Assembly (NCBI RefSeq): GCF_021021435.1
Contig: NZ_JAINWI010000015.1
Span: forward strand, 164,188-228,187
Origin: Seohaeicola saemankumensis
Lineage (GTDB): Bacteria; Pseudomonadota; Alphaproteobacteria; Rhodobacterales; Rhodobacteraceae
Length of the DNA: 64,000 nt
Direction: 5' to 3'
The notes beneath the pieces were generated by a model. The model was not told where the DNA came from and searched no databases. It saw nothing but the letters and a program-made list of their open reading frames with translations. A program made the position numbers and the translations under genes. Shown here piece after piece: positions 8,553-17,144 of this stretch. Each line of letters begins with the position of its first letter. The stretch's first letter is position 1.

Positions 8553-9776
8553 TTACGTTGCGACCATGCCAGCGCGCCGTGTTTCTGCCGAAACTGCCCC
8601 TTCCAACCCGCTGGAGCCATAAAGCCAGTCGATTGTATTGTACCAGTCTTCCGGTGTTTTGGCGCGCATCACCGCGTTGCGCAAATCGGCATGCGCCCCT
8701 GCCGGGTGATAGACATGCTGTCCGATCTCGCGGGATTGTAACTGCACACGCGCCGTTCGCAGGCGGCGCATGGACTGATAGCGCTGCATGGCCGCCTCGA
8801 TTTCGGCATGCCCGTCCAGACAGGCGGAGAGGGCCACCGCATCCTCCATCGCCATACAGGCACCCTGGGCAAAATATTGCAGCATCGGATGTGCGGCGTC
8901 GCCCAAAAGGGCCACCCGCCCATCTACCCAGTTGTTCACCGGATCACGATCGCAGAGCACCCACAGCTTCCAGTCGCTGCCACGATCAATGATCCGGCGG
9001 GCCTGTTCGTGCACATGTTCGAACCCGCGCCGCACTTCCTCATGGCTGACGGGTTTTCCCGCGACAGGTTCTGCAGCATCGTTGTGATAGGTCACAACAA
9101 GATTGAAAACCTTCCAACCGGACAAGGGATAATGCACGATATGGCACTTCGGTCCGGCCCAGAGGGTGGCTGCATTCCAGCGCAGATCCTCGGGCATGTC
9201 TTGTGTCGGGATGACCGACCGGTAGGTCGTGTGCCCCGACACACGCGGCGGGCCATCATTGACCACGCGTTTGCGGATATTCGACCAAAGCCCATCCGCG
9301 CCTATCAGTGCCGCACCTGTGATCCGCTCGCCATCCCCAAGGCTCGCTGTGACGCTGCTTGCGTCCTGAACGTAATCCACAACTTCGGCGCTCGTCCTTA
9401 GCTCGATCAGATCATGCGCCATACAGGATTTAAGGAAAACGCCGTGCAGATCGCCGCGATGCACAACGGCATAGGGGTTGCGAAAACGCGTGCGAAACGC
9501 GTCGTCCAGCGGGATGCGGATGATTTCATCGCCGCTGATCGCGTCCATCAGGCGCAGACTGTCGATATAAACGGCCATCGCGCGGGCCGCATCGCCGACG
9601 CCCAGATAATCAAAGGCATGGAAGGCGTTGGGACCAAGCTGGATGCCTGCCCCGATCTCGCCCAGCCTTGACGCTTTTTCCAGCACAACACAGCGCCGGC
9701 CCATCCGTGCCAGCCCCATCGCGGTCGCCAGCCCGCCAATGCCGCCTCCGGCGATCAGGACCGGCTGCGCGGTCAT
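8553..9776 (-). CDS. FAD-dependent 3-hydroxybenzoate 6-monooxygenase-like hydroxylase
   Basis: A 407-residue class A flavoprotein monooxygenase. The dinucleotide-binding GGGIGG lies at about residues 10-15, the NAD(P)H/FAD DG motif at 161-162 (GADGLWSNIRK) and the second FAD motif GDAAHP at 292-297. Members of this group hydroxylate salicylate or 3-hydroxybenzoate. Because the next genes encode an FAH-family hydrolase and gentisate dioxygenase, the best assignment is 3-hydroxybenzoate to gentisate (6-hydroxylation). Its start overlaps the hydrolase stop by ATGA. Salicylate 5-hydroxylation is less likely because that enzyme is a Rieske system. Confidence 0.85.
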   Translation of the reverse strand: MTAQPVLIAGGGIGGLATAMGLARMGRRCVVLEKASRLGEIGAGIQLGPNAFHAFDYLGVGDAARAMAVYIDSLRLMDAISGDEIIRIPLDDAFRTRFRNPYAVVHRGDLHGVFLKSCMAHDLIELRTSAEVVDYVQDASSVTASLGDGERITGAALIGADGLWSNIRKRVVNDGPPRVSGHTTYRSVIPTQDMPEDLRWNAATLWAGPKCHIVHYPLSGWKVFNLVVTYHNDAAEPVAGKPVSHEEVRRGFEHVHEQARRIIDRGSDWKLWVLCDRDPVNNWVDGRVALLGDAAHPMLQYFAQGACMAMEDAVALSACLDGHAEIEAAMQRYQSMRRLRTARVQLQSREIGQHVYHPAGAHADLRNAVMRAKTPEDWYNTIDWLYGSSGLEGAVSAETRRAGMVAT

Positions 9777-10468
9777 ACAGCAGACCCGATGGTCAGACTG
9801 ATCGGCTCAAGTCCGTCGACCCCGCCGGTGATGATATCTCCGGGCAGTACCGCGCCAACCCCTGCGGGTGTGCCAGTCATGATCAGATCGCCAGGTTGCA
9901 GGTGGTAGAATCCCGACAGATGGCTGATGATTTCCGGCACGGACCAGACAAGTTCGGCCAGTGTCGCGTCCTGACGGGTCTGGCCGTTCACCTCCAGATG
10001 GATGCGCTGCTCACCGATTTGACCAAAGCTTGCCGCTTTGGTGATGGGGGCGAACACGGCAGAACTTTCGACATCCTTGCCCAGATCCCAAGGGCGCTGC
10101 TTGGCGCGCTCGGACAATTGCAGATCGCGTCGTGTCATATCCAGCGCACAGCAATAACCATAGACCGCTGACAAGGCCTCGGACACGGGCACCTGATGTA
10201 CCGGCGCGCCGATTGCTACGGCCAGTTCCATTTCATGGTGGTAGTTATCCGTGCCAGACGGATAAGCTGCGCGAGCGCCACTCAGGATTGCCGAGGCGGC
10301 AGACTTGGTGAAGTAGAACGGCTTTTCGCGGTCTACCTCGATCCCCATTTCGGCGGCGTGGGCAGCATAGTTGCGCCCGACACAAAAGATGCGGCGGATC
10401 GGATAGGTGCCGGCTTCGCCCAGAACCGGGATAGACGGAATCGGGGGTAGATTGAACAGATGGCTCAT
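9773..10468 (-). CDS. FAH-family hydrolase (fumarylpyruvate or maleylpyruvate hydrolase)
   Basis: A 231-residue fumarylacetoacetate-hydrolase-fold protein. The family start motif CVGRNYAAHA, the metal ligands in HHEMEL, the LDMTRRD segment and the C-terminal GDLIMTGTPAGVG are all present. In gentisate pathways this enzyme splits fumarylpyruvate into fumarate and pyruvate, or, when no isomerase is present, maleylpyruvate into maleate and pyruvate. No maleylpyruvate isomerase gene is in this operon, so the second activity is possible. The gene overlaps both neighbours by four bases. A paralogue sits at 60776-61483. Confidence 0.88.
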   Translation of the reverse strand: MSHLFNLPPIPSIPVLGEAGTYPIRRIFCVGRNYAAHAAEMGIEVDREKPFYFTKSAASAILSGARAAYPSGTDNYHHEMELAVAIGAPVHQVPVSEALSAVYGYCCALDMTRRDLQLSERAKQRPWDLGKDVESSAVFAPITKAASFGQIGEQRIHLEVNGQTRQDATLAELVWSVPEIISHLSGFYHLQPGDLIMTGTPAGVGAVLPGDIITGGVDGLEPISLTIGSAV

Positions 10469-11499
10469 CGGCTGCGCTCCTCGTAAAAGCCCAGCTTTTC
10501 CTGCAATGGGCGGTCATGGACGCGGATCAGGAAGCTGTCTTCCTCCGCAATGTGGTCTATAGGCGCGAATGTCGGCGCCGAGAACGTATCCTTCTCCCCC
10601 CATTGCACGGTCTGTCCGTCAATGGTGCTTGCCCCCTTGCCACGGATCACGTGAAAAACCGCCGCGGATGAGGTTAAAGGCGGACTGATCTTTTCGCCCT
10701 TGGCAAGCATCATTGCAGTGAAGCCCATCGTCGGCAGAACCGAAGTTCCGGTTTCGGGGTTCACAAAATCCAATTCGGCAGGGGACTGTCCGCCATAGGC
10801 CGCCATCTGGCGCAAGGCGGCTTCGGTCCGCGCCCAAGGATAGCGCATCATCGGATAGCGCCGCGTCTGCGCGCCTAGTTTGCGGGTCGGCGCCAGACCC
10901 GAGGACAGATATTCCACCTGACTGGCATCGGGGCGGTTACGCTGCGCCTGCAACGGCGCTTCGATCGCGTAGGAACCTTCCAGATAGACGAATAGCGGCA
11001 GATCCAACGCGTCCAGCCAGATTACCGGCTCTGTCCCGTCATGGCCGTGATCATGCCAGTCACCGCCGGGCGTCAGGACAAGATCGCCTTCCTCCATCGG
11101 AAGTTTCTCGCCATCCACCACAGTATAGCCACCCTTGCCCTCGACAATGATGCGCGCGGCGGAAGGGGTGTGTTTATGGGCGGGCGCGGTCTCGCCGGGA
11201 AGCAGAAGTTGCATGCCGACATAGATTGCAGGCGTCGCCATCATCGCCCCTGCCCCACGTCCCGGATCGGATAGAACCAGAACACGACGCTCGGCCTTTT
11301 CCACCGGTGTCAGTTCGCCCGCGCGCATCAAGAGCGGGCGCAATGCCCGGTATTCCCAAAAACCCGGCTTGCTGACAGGTTGGGGCGCGCCATGCGGAAG
11401 GACATTTCGCATCATTGGCCAAAGGGGTGCCACCCCCGCCTGTGCCATCGCATCACGATAGTCCTGTGGCAGATCCTCCAGCGTTCCCAATTGGGTCAT
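10465..11499 (-). CDS. gentisate 1,2-dioxygenase
   Basis: A 344-residue bicupin protein. Fe(II) ligands His108 and His110 (AHKHTPSAARII) and a later WHDHGHDGTE motif (about 148-156) match gentisate dioxygenases. The enzyme opens the gentisate ring to maleylpyruvate. I chose the ATG at 11499 because GGGAGGA lies six bases upstream; an in-frame ATG at 11520 lacks such a site. It is the first gene of a three-gene operon with the hydrolase and hydroxylase and is driven by the promoter at 11531-11559. Confidence 0.92.
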   Translation of the reverse strand: MTQLGTLEDLPQDYRDAMAQAGVAPLWPMMRNVLPHGAPQPVSKPGFWEYRALRPLLMRAGELTPVEKAERRVLVLSDPGRGAGAMMATPAIYVGMQLLLPGETAPAHKHTPSAARIIVEGKGGYTVVDGEKLPMEEGDLVLTPGGDWHDHGHDGTEPVIWLDALDLPLFVYLEGSYAIEAPLQAQRNRPDASQVEYLSSGLAPTRKLGAQTRRYPMMRYPWARTEAALRQMAAYGGQSPAELDFVNPETGTSVLPTMGFTAMMLAKGEKISPPLTSSAAVFHVIRGKGASTIDGQTVQWGEKDTFSAPTFAPIDHIAEEDSFLIRVHDRPLQEKLGFYEERSR

Positions 11500-11530
11500 G
11501 TCATCCTCCCAGATTTCCATATTTTAAGGT

Positions 11531-11559
11531 AGTATGCTTACTATTAGTATACTTGTCAA
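11531..11559 (-). promoter_or_regulatory. gentisate operon promoter with overlapping MarR-type operator
   Basis: On the minus strand TTGACA (11559-11554) is followed after exactly 17 bases by CATACT (11536-11531), a near-consensus sigma-70 promoter. The same bases hold a palindrome, AGTATGC then GTATACT with nine bases between (11531-11553), matching in six of seven positions. A repressor bound there would cover both promoter elements. The divergent marR gene starts 57 bases away, so its product is the obvious candidate. Confidence 0.75.
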
Positions 11560-11615
11560 CTCACCCTGCGGGCCGCTATCCTGCGCTTCAGCGTCAGGAC
11601 AGGGTAACGGCACGA

Positions 11616-12083
11616 ATGGAGCAACTACATGATATGGCTGGGCATCTGATCCGGCGACTGCACCAGATTTCGGTTTCGGTGTTTTCCGAGCAAATGAAAC
11701 TGGCGGGAATCGACTTGACGCCTGTGCAATTCGCTGCCCTGTCGACGATCGACGCGCATCCCGACATAGATCAGGCGACCTTGGCGGGATTGATTGCCTA
11801 TGACCGCGTCACGATTGGCGGTGTTGTCGACAGGCTTGAGGCCAAGGGCCTTGTCACGCGCCGGGTCAGCCAACAGGACCGGCGCGCGCGATCCGTGCGG
11901 CTGACAGATCGCGGCGCGCAGGTCCTCGCCAGTTCCCGTCCTCTGGTGATGGCGTTTCAGGACGATATACTGACCGGATTGACCGCGGATGAACGAGCCC
12001 AGTTGATGGCTCTTATCCGCAAGACCACGGAAGCAGGGAACGCGCAAAGCCGCGCGCCCTTGCAACACCCCAAGACAGGGTAG
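11616..12083 (+). CDS. MarR-family transcriptional regulator of the gentisate operon
   Basis: A 155-residue winged-helix protein. The DNA-binding helix region lies at about residues 50-100 and the wing is followed by RRVSQQDRRARSVRLTDRG, a standard MarR signature. MarR proteins often repress aromatic catabolic operons and release DNA on binding the aromatic substrate or its CoA ester. It is divergent from the gentisate operon across a 116-base gap that contains a palindrome. I chose the ATG at 11616; the frame is open upstream into the neighbour but that part has no family resemblance. Confidence 0.9.
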   Translation: MEQLHDMAGHLIRRLHQISVSVFSEQMKLAGIDLTPVQFAALSTIDAHPDIDQATLAGLIAYDRVTIGGVVDRLEAKGLVTRRVSQQDRRARSVRLTDRGAQVLASSRPLVMAFQDDILTGLTADERAQLMALIRKTTEAGNAQSRAPLQHPKTG

Positions 12084-12089
12084 GCCCGC

Positions 12090-13394
12090 CTAGCCCGGCA
12101 ACCATAAGGCGATGGGCGGGAACAGGATCAACAGCGCCACGACAAGCAGCGAGCAGACGATGAACGGGATCGCCGACATATAGATGTCGCGCATGGTCGT
12201 GTCGGGTGGGGCGACACCTTTCATCACGAATAGCAGAAGGCCGAATGGCGGCGTGGTAAAGCTGATCTCGAGCGCCAGAAGCATGATCAGGCCGAACCAG
12301 ACCGGATCGAAACCAAGGCTTGCGGCCAATGGAAAGAAGATCGGCACTGTCAGCAGCATCATACTGATTTGTTCCATAAACATGCCCAAAAGCAGCAGCA
12401 CGGCAAACATCACCAGCAGCATCGCAACCGGATCAAGCTCGAATCCGGTGGCCCAACGGATCAGACCGCTTGAGGCACCGGAGAAGGCCAGAAGCTGGCT
12501 GAACGTGGCCGATCCGAAGACGATCAGATAGGCCATCAGGGTCACCCGAAGCGCGCCTGTGATGGATTTACGGATCGCTTCCCAAGTCAGGCAGCGAAAC
12601 GCGACAGCAAGGATCAGCACGCCCAGCGCCCCGAAGGCCGCCGCCTCGGAGGGGGTCACGATGCCGCCCACCATCATGAAGACGATGATGACCATGACAC
12701 CCACCATCGGCACGACATCACGCAGGAACAGCATGATCTTCTCGCCCGTCGTCATCGGCTCCACGTCATAGGCAGGGGCCGCATCCGGATCGAGTTTTGT
12801 CTGCAAAAAGATTGTGAAGATATAGAAGCTGGCCAGAAGCAATCCCGGAATAATACCCGCGATCAGCAACTTGCCCACGTCGATCCGCGCCAGTGTCGCC
12901 AGCAGCACCGCCAGCGCCGAGGGCGGGATGATGATGGCCAGACCACCGGTGCCAAGGATAGGCCCGATAGACATGTGCTTTTTGTAGCCGCGCCGGTTCA
13001 TCTCAGGCACCATGAGAGAGCCCATCAGCGCGGTCGATCCCATGGACGAGCCCGACAGCGTGGAAAACGCCGTGCCACCCAGAACAGTAACATAGGACAG
13101 ACGCCCCGGCAGACGGCCTAGTAGCTTGTCGATGGCATTGAACATGCGCCCGCCAAGGCCTGTGTGAAAGAAAATCTCGCCCATCAGCAGGAACAGCGGG
13201 ATCGGCACCAGCGCAAAGCTTGTCAGCGATCCAAGACCGTTGTTCAGCAGCGCCGATATCCCTCGCTCGCCCCCCATAAAAACCCAGGCACCGATAATAT
13301 TGGCGGCCAGAAAGGCCAGCGCCACGGGCATGCCAATAGCCATCAGCGCAAGGATCGCACCCAATAGCAGGCCGAGTGATTCATACCATTCCAT
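12090..13394 (-). CDS. dctM: TRAP transporter large permease subunit
   Basis: A 434-residue polytopic protein of the DctM family with the expected 12 or so membrane segments and the conserved region GTAFSTLSGSSMGSTALMGS and the TGGLAIIIPPSALAVLLA loop. Its start overlaps the DctQ stop by one base (TAATG). Together with DctP and DctQ it forms a secondary active importer for an organic anion. The gene is convergent with marR and is the last gene of the minus arm that begins with the GntR gene at 17.9 kb. The substrate is unknown; the neighbouring catabolic genes suggest a dicarboxylate, an aromatic acid or an imide-derived acid. Confidence 0.94.
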   Translation of the reverse strand: MEWYESLGLLLGAILALMAIGMPVALAFLAANIIGAWVFMGGERGISALLNNGLGSLTSFALVPIPLFLLMGEIFFHTGLGGRMFNAIDKLLGRLPGRLSYVTVLGGTAFSTLSGSSMGSTALMGSLMVPEMNRRGYKKHMSIGPILGTGGLAIIIPPSALAVLLATLARIDVGKLLIAGIIPGLLLASFYIFTIFLQTKLDPDAAPAYDVEPMTTGEKIMLFLRDVVPMVGVMVIIVFMMVGGIVTPSEAAAFGALGVLILAVAFRCLTWEAIRKSITGALRVTLMAYLIVFGSATFSQLLAFSGASSGLIRWATGFELDPVAMLLVMFAVLLLLGMFMEQISMMLLTVPIFFPLAASLGFDPVWFGLIMLLALEISFTTPPFGLLLFVMKGVAPPDTTMRDIYMSAIPFIVCSLLVVALLILFPPIALWLPG

Positions 13395-13900
13395 TATTCG
13401 TGTATCCCCGCTTCACCGGAATGCATCAGCTCTTCGCCAAAGACAAAGCGCGAGAATTCGATCGCCATCATGCCGAAACAGATCGGGAAAGAGATGGTAA
13501 GTATCCAGCGCGGAAAGTAATAGGCGCGCACGTCATAGTCATTTCGCGCAATATTGGTTGTCACCAGATCATAGCCTTTCCATGCAAGGATCAGGCTGAC
13601 AATGACGCAGGCCAGCGCCACACCGCGACTGACAAGGCGGCGAATGGGCGCGGGCAGAGCGGCCGTCACAAGTTCGATATGCACATGGCCCTTTTCGCGC
13701 ACCAGCCAAGGCGCGCCCAGCATGGTGATGTAGAGCATCGCATATTCGGTCGAGGTAAAAAGCCAAGCCCAAGGTTGCATGCCAAGGTTCCGCAGGCCCA
13801 CTGACAGGATGACCGCGATCATCACCCAGACCAGCATGGCACCCGCAAGGACGGCCATTCCATAGAGAAGCAGGGTATAGGATCGGGACAATATCTGCAT
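13394..13900 (-). CDS. dctQ: TRAP transporter small permease subunit
   Basis: A 168-residue membrane protein with four predicted membrane segments, the DctQ architecture. The second half has the conserved WLVREKGHVHIEL segment. The ATG at 13900 is preceded by GAGG at five bases; a TTG at 13915 is in frame but less likely. It lies between dctP and dctM as usual. Confidence 0.92.
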   Translation of the reverse strand: MQILSRSYTLLLYGMAVLAGAMLVWVMIAVILSVGLRNLGMQPWAWLFTSTEYAMLYITMLGAPWLVREKGHVHIELVTAALPAPIRRLVSRGVALACVIVSLILAWKGYDLVTTNIARNDYDVRAYYFPRWILTISFPICFGMMAIEFSRFVFGEELMHSGEAGIHE

Positions 13901-13918
13901 GAGTGCCTCGGGCAAATG

Positions 13919-13947
13919 GGAACGGGCGACAGTGATGCGCCCGTTCC
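13919..13947 (-). repeat. perfect 10-bp stem hairpin between dctP and dctQ
   Basis: GGAACGGGCG and CGCCCGTTCC pair perfectly around a nine-base loop in the dctP-dctQ intergenic space. On the transcribed strand the T-run lies before, not after, the stem, so this is not a standard terminator. Hairpins at this position commonly protect the binding-protein mRNA and give it higher expression than the permease genes. Confidence 0.6.
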
Positions 13948-13990
13948 GAAAAAGACTGGCGCGGCCCCGCAGGGGAACGCGCCGCCGGAC

Positions 13991-15004
13991 TTACTTGTCC
14001 AGTTCAGGGTTGTAGAACAGACCGATCAGGGTGTCATACTGCCCGTCACCCATCGGATGCTCTGCCATCAGGCCCTTCATGCGGCCCCATGTCTTTTCGC
14101 GGGCAGCAGCCAGATAGTTGGCGCGCGCTTCGCCCTGAAGCTCGACGACTTTCATGCCGCCCGCTTCCAGCGCCGCGAAATCCTCGTCCCGCTTGGTCCG
14201 CAGGGCTTCGACCGAGGCGCGCTCGTGTTCGATTGCCACATCCTGCAGGATGGTCTTGGCCTCGTCTGACAGGCTGTTCCAGCGGTCAAGGTTCACGATC
14301 ACGCCCAAATCGGTCGAAAAGAAATTTGGCTCGACGCGGTAGTTCAGGAACTCGTTCCATTTCAGGTCGATCAGACCGATCTGGGTCCAACCGGTCGCAT
14401 CAACCACGCCACGCTCTAGGCCGGAATAGACCTCGGTTGTGGGAAGGTCGATCACCTGCGCGCCAAGATACTCGGTGAAGAACGCGTTATACACCGCGTT
14501 GCCGCGCAGCTTGATGCCGGAAATGTCCAGATTGCCGTCAGTGTCCAGTTTGGGTTCGTTCTTCATCCACAGGTTATAGCTGACACCACTGTCGAACCAG
14601 CCAAGGTATTTGACACCCATCTTGGCCTGATGGATTTCGTCGATCAAGGCGATGCCGCCATTCTCGCGCGCTTCGATAGCGGTCAGGTTCGAGGCGACCA
14701 GCGCATCTTTCTCGGGCAGCGCACCACCGTAGAAGCTGCCGGGTGTATAAACCATATCCACGACTCCGTCGCGTACGGCATCGGCTTGCTGCATCATGCC
14801 GATGGCTTCGGGGCCGCCGCGCACTTCAATCTGCACAACGCCCTCGCCTGCCGCATTCACCTTTTCGACGAACTGCAGGAAAGACTGCGTGTAGATCAGT
14901 GTGGTCGGGAAAGCATGCACAGCGGTCAGTGTCTCCTGTGCCGTCGCCGCAGCGCCGATCAGGGTGGAACCGGCGACTATCCCGCCGACAAATGTCATTT
15001 TCAT
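13991..15004 (-). CDS. dctP: TRAP transporter substrate-binding protein
   Basis: A 337-residue periplasmic protein. Residues 1-22 form a signal peptide ending AAATAQ. The DctP-family regions include the central GNAVYNAFFTEYLGAQVIDL segment with the conserved strand and the later EVYSGLERGVVDATGWT. This is the ligand-capturing part of the TRAP system. Hairpins flank the gene on both sides. It lies downstream of the leuCD-like genes in the same direction, which suggests that its ligand feeds the enzymes of this divergon. Confidence 0.93.
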   Translation of the reverse strand: MKMTFVGGIVAGSTLIGAAATAQETLTAVHAFPTTLIYTQSFLQFVEKVNAAGEGVVQIEVRGGPEAIGMMQQADAVRDGVVDMVYTPGSFYGGALPEKDALVASNLTAIEARENGGIALIDEIHQAKMGVKYLGWFDSGVSYNLWMKNEPKLDTDGNLDISGIKLRGNAVYNAFFTEYLGAQVIDLPTTEVYSGLERGVVDATGWTQIGLIDLKWNEFLNYRVEPNFFSTDLGVIVNLDRWNSLSDEAKTILQDVAIEHERASVEALRTKRDEDFAALEAGGMKVVELQGEARANYLAAAREKTWGRMKGLMAEHPMGDGQYDTLIGLFYNPELDK

Positions 15005-15078
15005 CGTTTCTCTCCTTTTTCGGGGTCGTTACCCCCGCCCTGTTGAAGGTGCCCCTTTTGAGGTCACCTGGTTATGGA

Positions 15079-15105
15079 CCGTGCGCCCGCAATGCGGGCG
15101 CACGG
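15079..15105 (-). repeat. perfect 12-bp stem hairpin between leuD-like gene and dctP
   Basis: CCGTGCGCCCGC and GCGGGCGCACGG pair perfectly around a three-base AAT loop, seven bases after the leuD-like stop. There is no clear T-run on the minus strand. It may be a rho-independent terminator of reduced strength or an mRNA boundary that separates enzyme and transporter messages. Confidence 0.6.
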
Positions 15106-15111
15106 GGTCTT

Positions 15112-15735
15112 TCACTTCGCCTCGCCCGCCATGGCATCCAGCATGGCATAGGGAGCCTGCTCTGCCCTTGCTGCGCGGAACATAGCAATGGCGGGGCCAT
15201 GGCTGGCGGTCATGTCGATGTCATCCCAACCGTTCAGCAGTTTCAGTCGCCAGATCGGGTCCAGATCGAACGGGATCACCTCGTTGCCAATGCGTATCTC
15301 ACAGGCCTGCAGATCGACGGTCATGGGTGCCTTGCCGTCACCCAGCCGTCCGATCAGATCCTCTATTCTGTCTTCTGACACGCGCGCGGGTAGCAATCCG
15401 TTGTTCACCGCGTTCGAGGCAAAGATATCCCCAAAGCTCAAGGCAATCACCGCCTTGATGCCGAAATCTACCAGCGCATAAACAGCCGCCTCGCGCGAGG
15501 AGCCTGACCCGAAATTGCGACGGGTCACTAGAATTTCCGCATCAACGTGATGGTTCAGGGGCATCAGTGCGCGAGGAGCGCCCGCGCTGTCAAAACGCAG
15601 ATCGTGCAGCAGATATGGCCCGTAGCCATCCTTGCGCGGCACAGACATGAAACGCGCAGGGATCAGTTGGTCTGTGTCGATATTATCCTGCGGCAGTGCT
15701 ACAGCAGGGCCTTCGATGATGCTGAAGCCGGCCAT
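15112..15735 (-). CDS. aconitase-superfamily hydratase small subunit (LeuD-like)
   Basis: A 207-residue protein with the LeuD swivel-domain signatures DNIDTDQLIPARF near the start, RRNFGSGSSREAAVYAL in the middle and NAVNNGLLPA later. It is of full LeuD length and starts at the ATG at 15735, two bases after the leuC-like gene. In leucine synthesis LeuCD isomerises isopropylmalate; paralogues hydrate maleate, citraconate or dimethylmaleate. The setting with a GntR regulator, TRAP transporter and lyase points to a catabolic hydratase rather than leucine synthesis. The activity is inference. Confidence 0.85.
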   Translation of the reverse strand: MAGFSIIEGPAVALPQDNIDTDQLIPARFMSVPRKDGYGPYLLHDLRFDSAGAPRALMPLNHHVDAEILVTRRNFGSGSSREAAVYALVDFGIKAVIALSFGDIFASNAVNNGLLPARVSEDRIEDLIGRLGDGKAPMTVDLQACEIRIGNEVIPFDLDPIWRLKLLNGWDDIDMTASHGPAIAMFRAARAEQAPYAMLDAMAGEAK

Positions 15736-15737
15736 CG

Positions 15738-17144
15738 TCACACCCTTCCGTCCAGCAAGGGGCGCACATCGGTCAGCGTGCCTGTCACAGCCGCCGCCGC
15801 CACCATCGCGGGGCTCATCAGGTGGGTGCGCGCGCCGCGCCCCTGACGGCCCTTGAAGTTGCGGTTGGTCGACGAGGCGCAGCGTTTGCCCGCGCCGACC
15901 AGATCGCCGTTCATGCCCACGCACATCGAACAGCCCGACGCGACCCATTCCAGACCAGCATCGGTAAAAATCCGGTCCAACCCTTCGCGTTCCGCCTGCG
16001 CCTTGACCAGCGCCGACCCCGGCGAGACCAGACCCGGCACCTTCGCCTTGCGCCCCGACAGCACGGCTGCGGCAAGGCGCAGATCCTCGATCCGGCCATT
16101 TGTGCAGGAACCGATGAAAACCTGATCCACCGGTGTGCCCTGAATCCTCTGGCCCGGAACAAGACCCATATATTCCATCGCAGCACGGACCTGATCGGCG
16201 CGGGCGCGGTCCAGTTCGGCGGGATCAGGCAGGTTTGCGGTGATCGGCAACGCCTCTTCGGGGCTGGTGCCCCATGTGACGGTTGGCGCGATCTCGGCCC
16301 CGTCCAGAGTGATCTCGCTGTCGAAAATCGCATCCGCGTCACTGGCAAGCGCCCGCCAGTCGGCAACAGCTCGGTTCCAATCCTTAGCTTTCGGCGCGAA
16401 CGGACGCCCCTCGATATAGGTGAAGGTCACGTCATCGGGTGCCACCATCCCGCAACGGGCACCGCCCTCGATGGACAGATTGCAAAGCGTCATGCGCCCT
16501 TCCATGCTCATGTTTTCGACGACCGGCCCCGCATATTCGATCGCGTGCCCGCGCGCACCATCAGCGCCCAACCGCGCGATCCAGAACAGCGCCAGATCCT
16601 TGGCCGAGACCGCAGGCCCCAATTGCCCTGTCACTGTGATCCGCATCGTCTTGGGCCGCTTTTGCCAGATCGTCTGCGTGGCCAGCACATGCGCCACTTC
16701 GGTCGCACCGATCCCGAAGGCCAGCGCGCCGAAGGCTCCGTGAGTGGAGGTATGGCTGTCCCCGCAATTGATCAGCAGGCCCGGCAAGGTCAGCCCCTGT
16801 TCCGGTCCCATCACATGCACGATCCCCTGACGCGGATCGCGCATCCCGAAGCATCGGATGCCGTGGCGGGCCGTATTCTCTTCCAGCGTGCGGATCATTC
16901 GCGCGATATCCGGATCGGCAATCCTGTCGCGTTCCCGAGTCGGCGCGTAGTGGTCCACGACACCAATCGTCAAGGCAGGCTCGGCGACCGGCAGACGACG
17001 CTCAGCCAGTTTAGCAAAGGCATGGTGCGAGCCTTCATGCACCAGATGCCGATCCACCCAGAGAAGTGATGCACCATCCTCGCGCTGCAAGACTTCATGC
17101 GCATCCCAGACCTTGTCGAACAATGTGCGGGAGTTTGCCGTCAT
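15738..17144 (-). CDS. aconitase-superfamily hydratase large subunit (LeuC-like)
   Basis: A 468-residue protein with the [4Fe-4S] ligands Cys347 (FIGSCTNGR), Cys405 and Cys408 (GCSMC) and the motif NCGDSHTSTHGAFG at 126-139. The end of the cluster loop reads CVGMNGD where 3-isopropylmalate dehydratases usually have CLAMNPD, a hint at a different substrate. It overlaps the GntR gene by four bases. Known catabolic relatives are maleate hydratase of direct gentisate hydrolysis routes and dimethylmaleate hydratase of nicotinate fermentation; both hydrate a cis-alkenedioate. Either fits here. Confidence 0.85.
   Translation of the reverse strand: MTANSRTLFDKVWDAHEVLQREDGASLLWVDRHLVHEGSHHAFAKLAERRLPVAEPALTIGVVDHYAPTRERDRIADPDIARMIRTLEENTARHGIRCFGMRDPRQGIVHVMGPEQGLTLPGLLINCGDSHTSTHGAFGALAFGIGATEVAHVLATQTIWQKRPKTMRITVTGQLGPAVSAKDLALFWIARLGADGARGHAIEYAGPVVENMSMEGRMTLCNLSIEGGARCGMVAPDDVTFTYIEGRPFAPKAKDWNRAVADWRALASDADAIFDSEITLDGAEIAPTVTWGTSPEEALPITANLPDPAELDRARADQVRAAMEYMGLVPGQRIQGTPVDQVFIGSCTNGRIEDLRLAAAVLSGRKAKVPGLVSPGSALVKAQAEREGLDRIFTDAGLEWVASGCSMCVGMNGDLVGAGKRCASSTNRNFKGRQGRGARTHLMSPAMVAAAAVTGTLTDVRPLLDGRV

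Noticed and set aside
15822..17069. 415-codon open frame antisense to the leuC-like gene
   Set aside because: Product is rich in Arg, His and Pro with no family character, and leuC on the other strand is certain. It is a GC-driven shadow.
15112..17144. LeuCD as leucine biosynthesis genes
   Set aside because: No leuA or leuB nearby; linked to GntR, TRAP and catabolic genes, and the cluster loop differs from the usual one.
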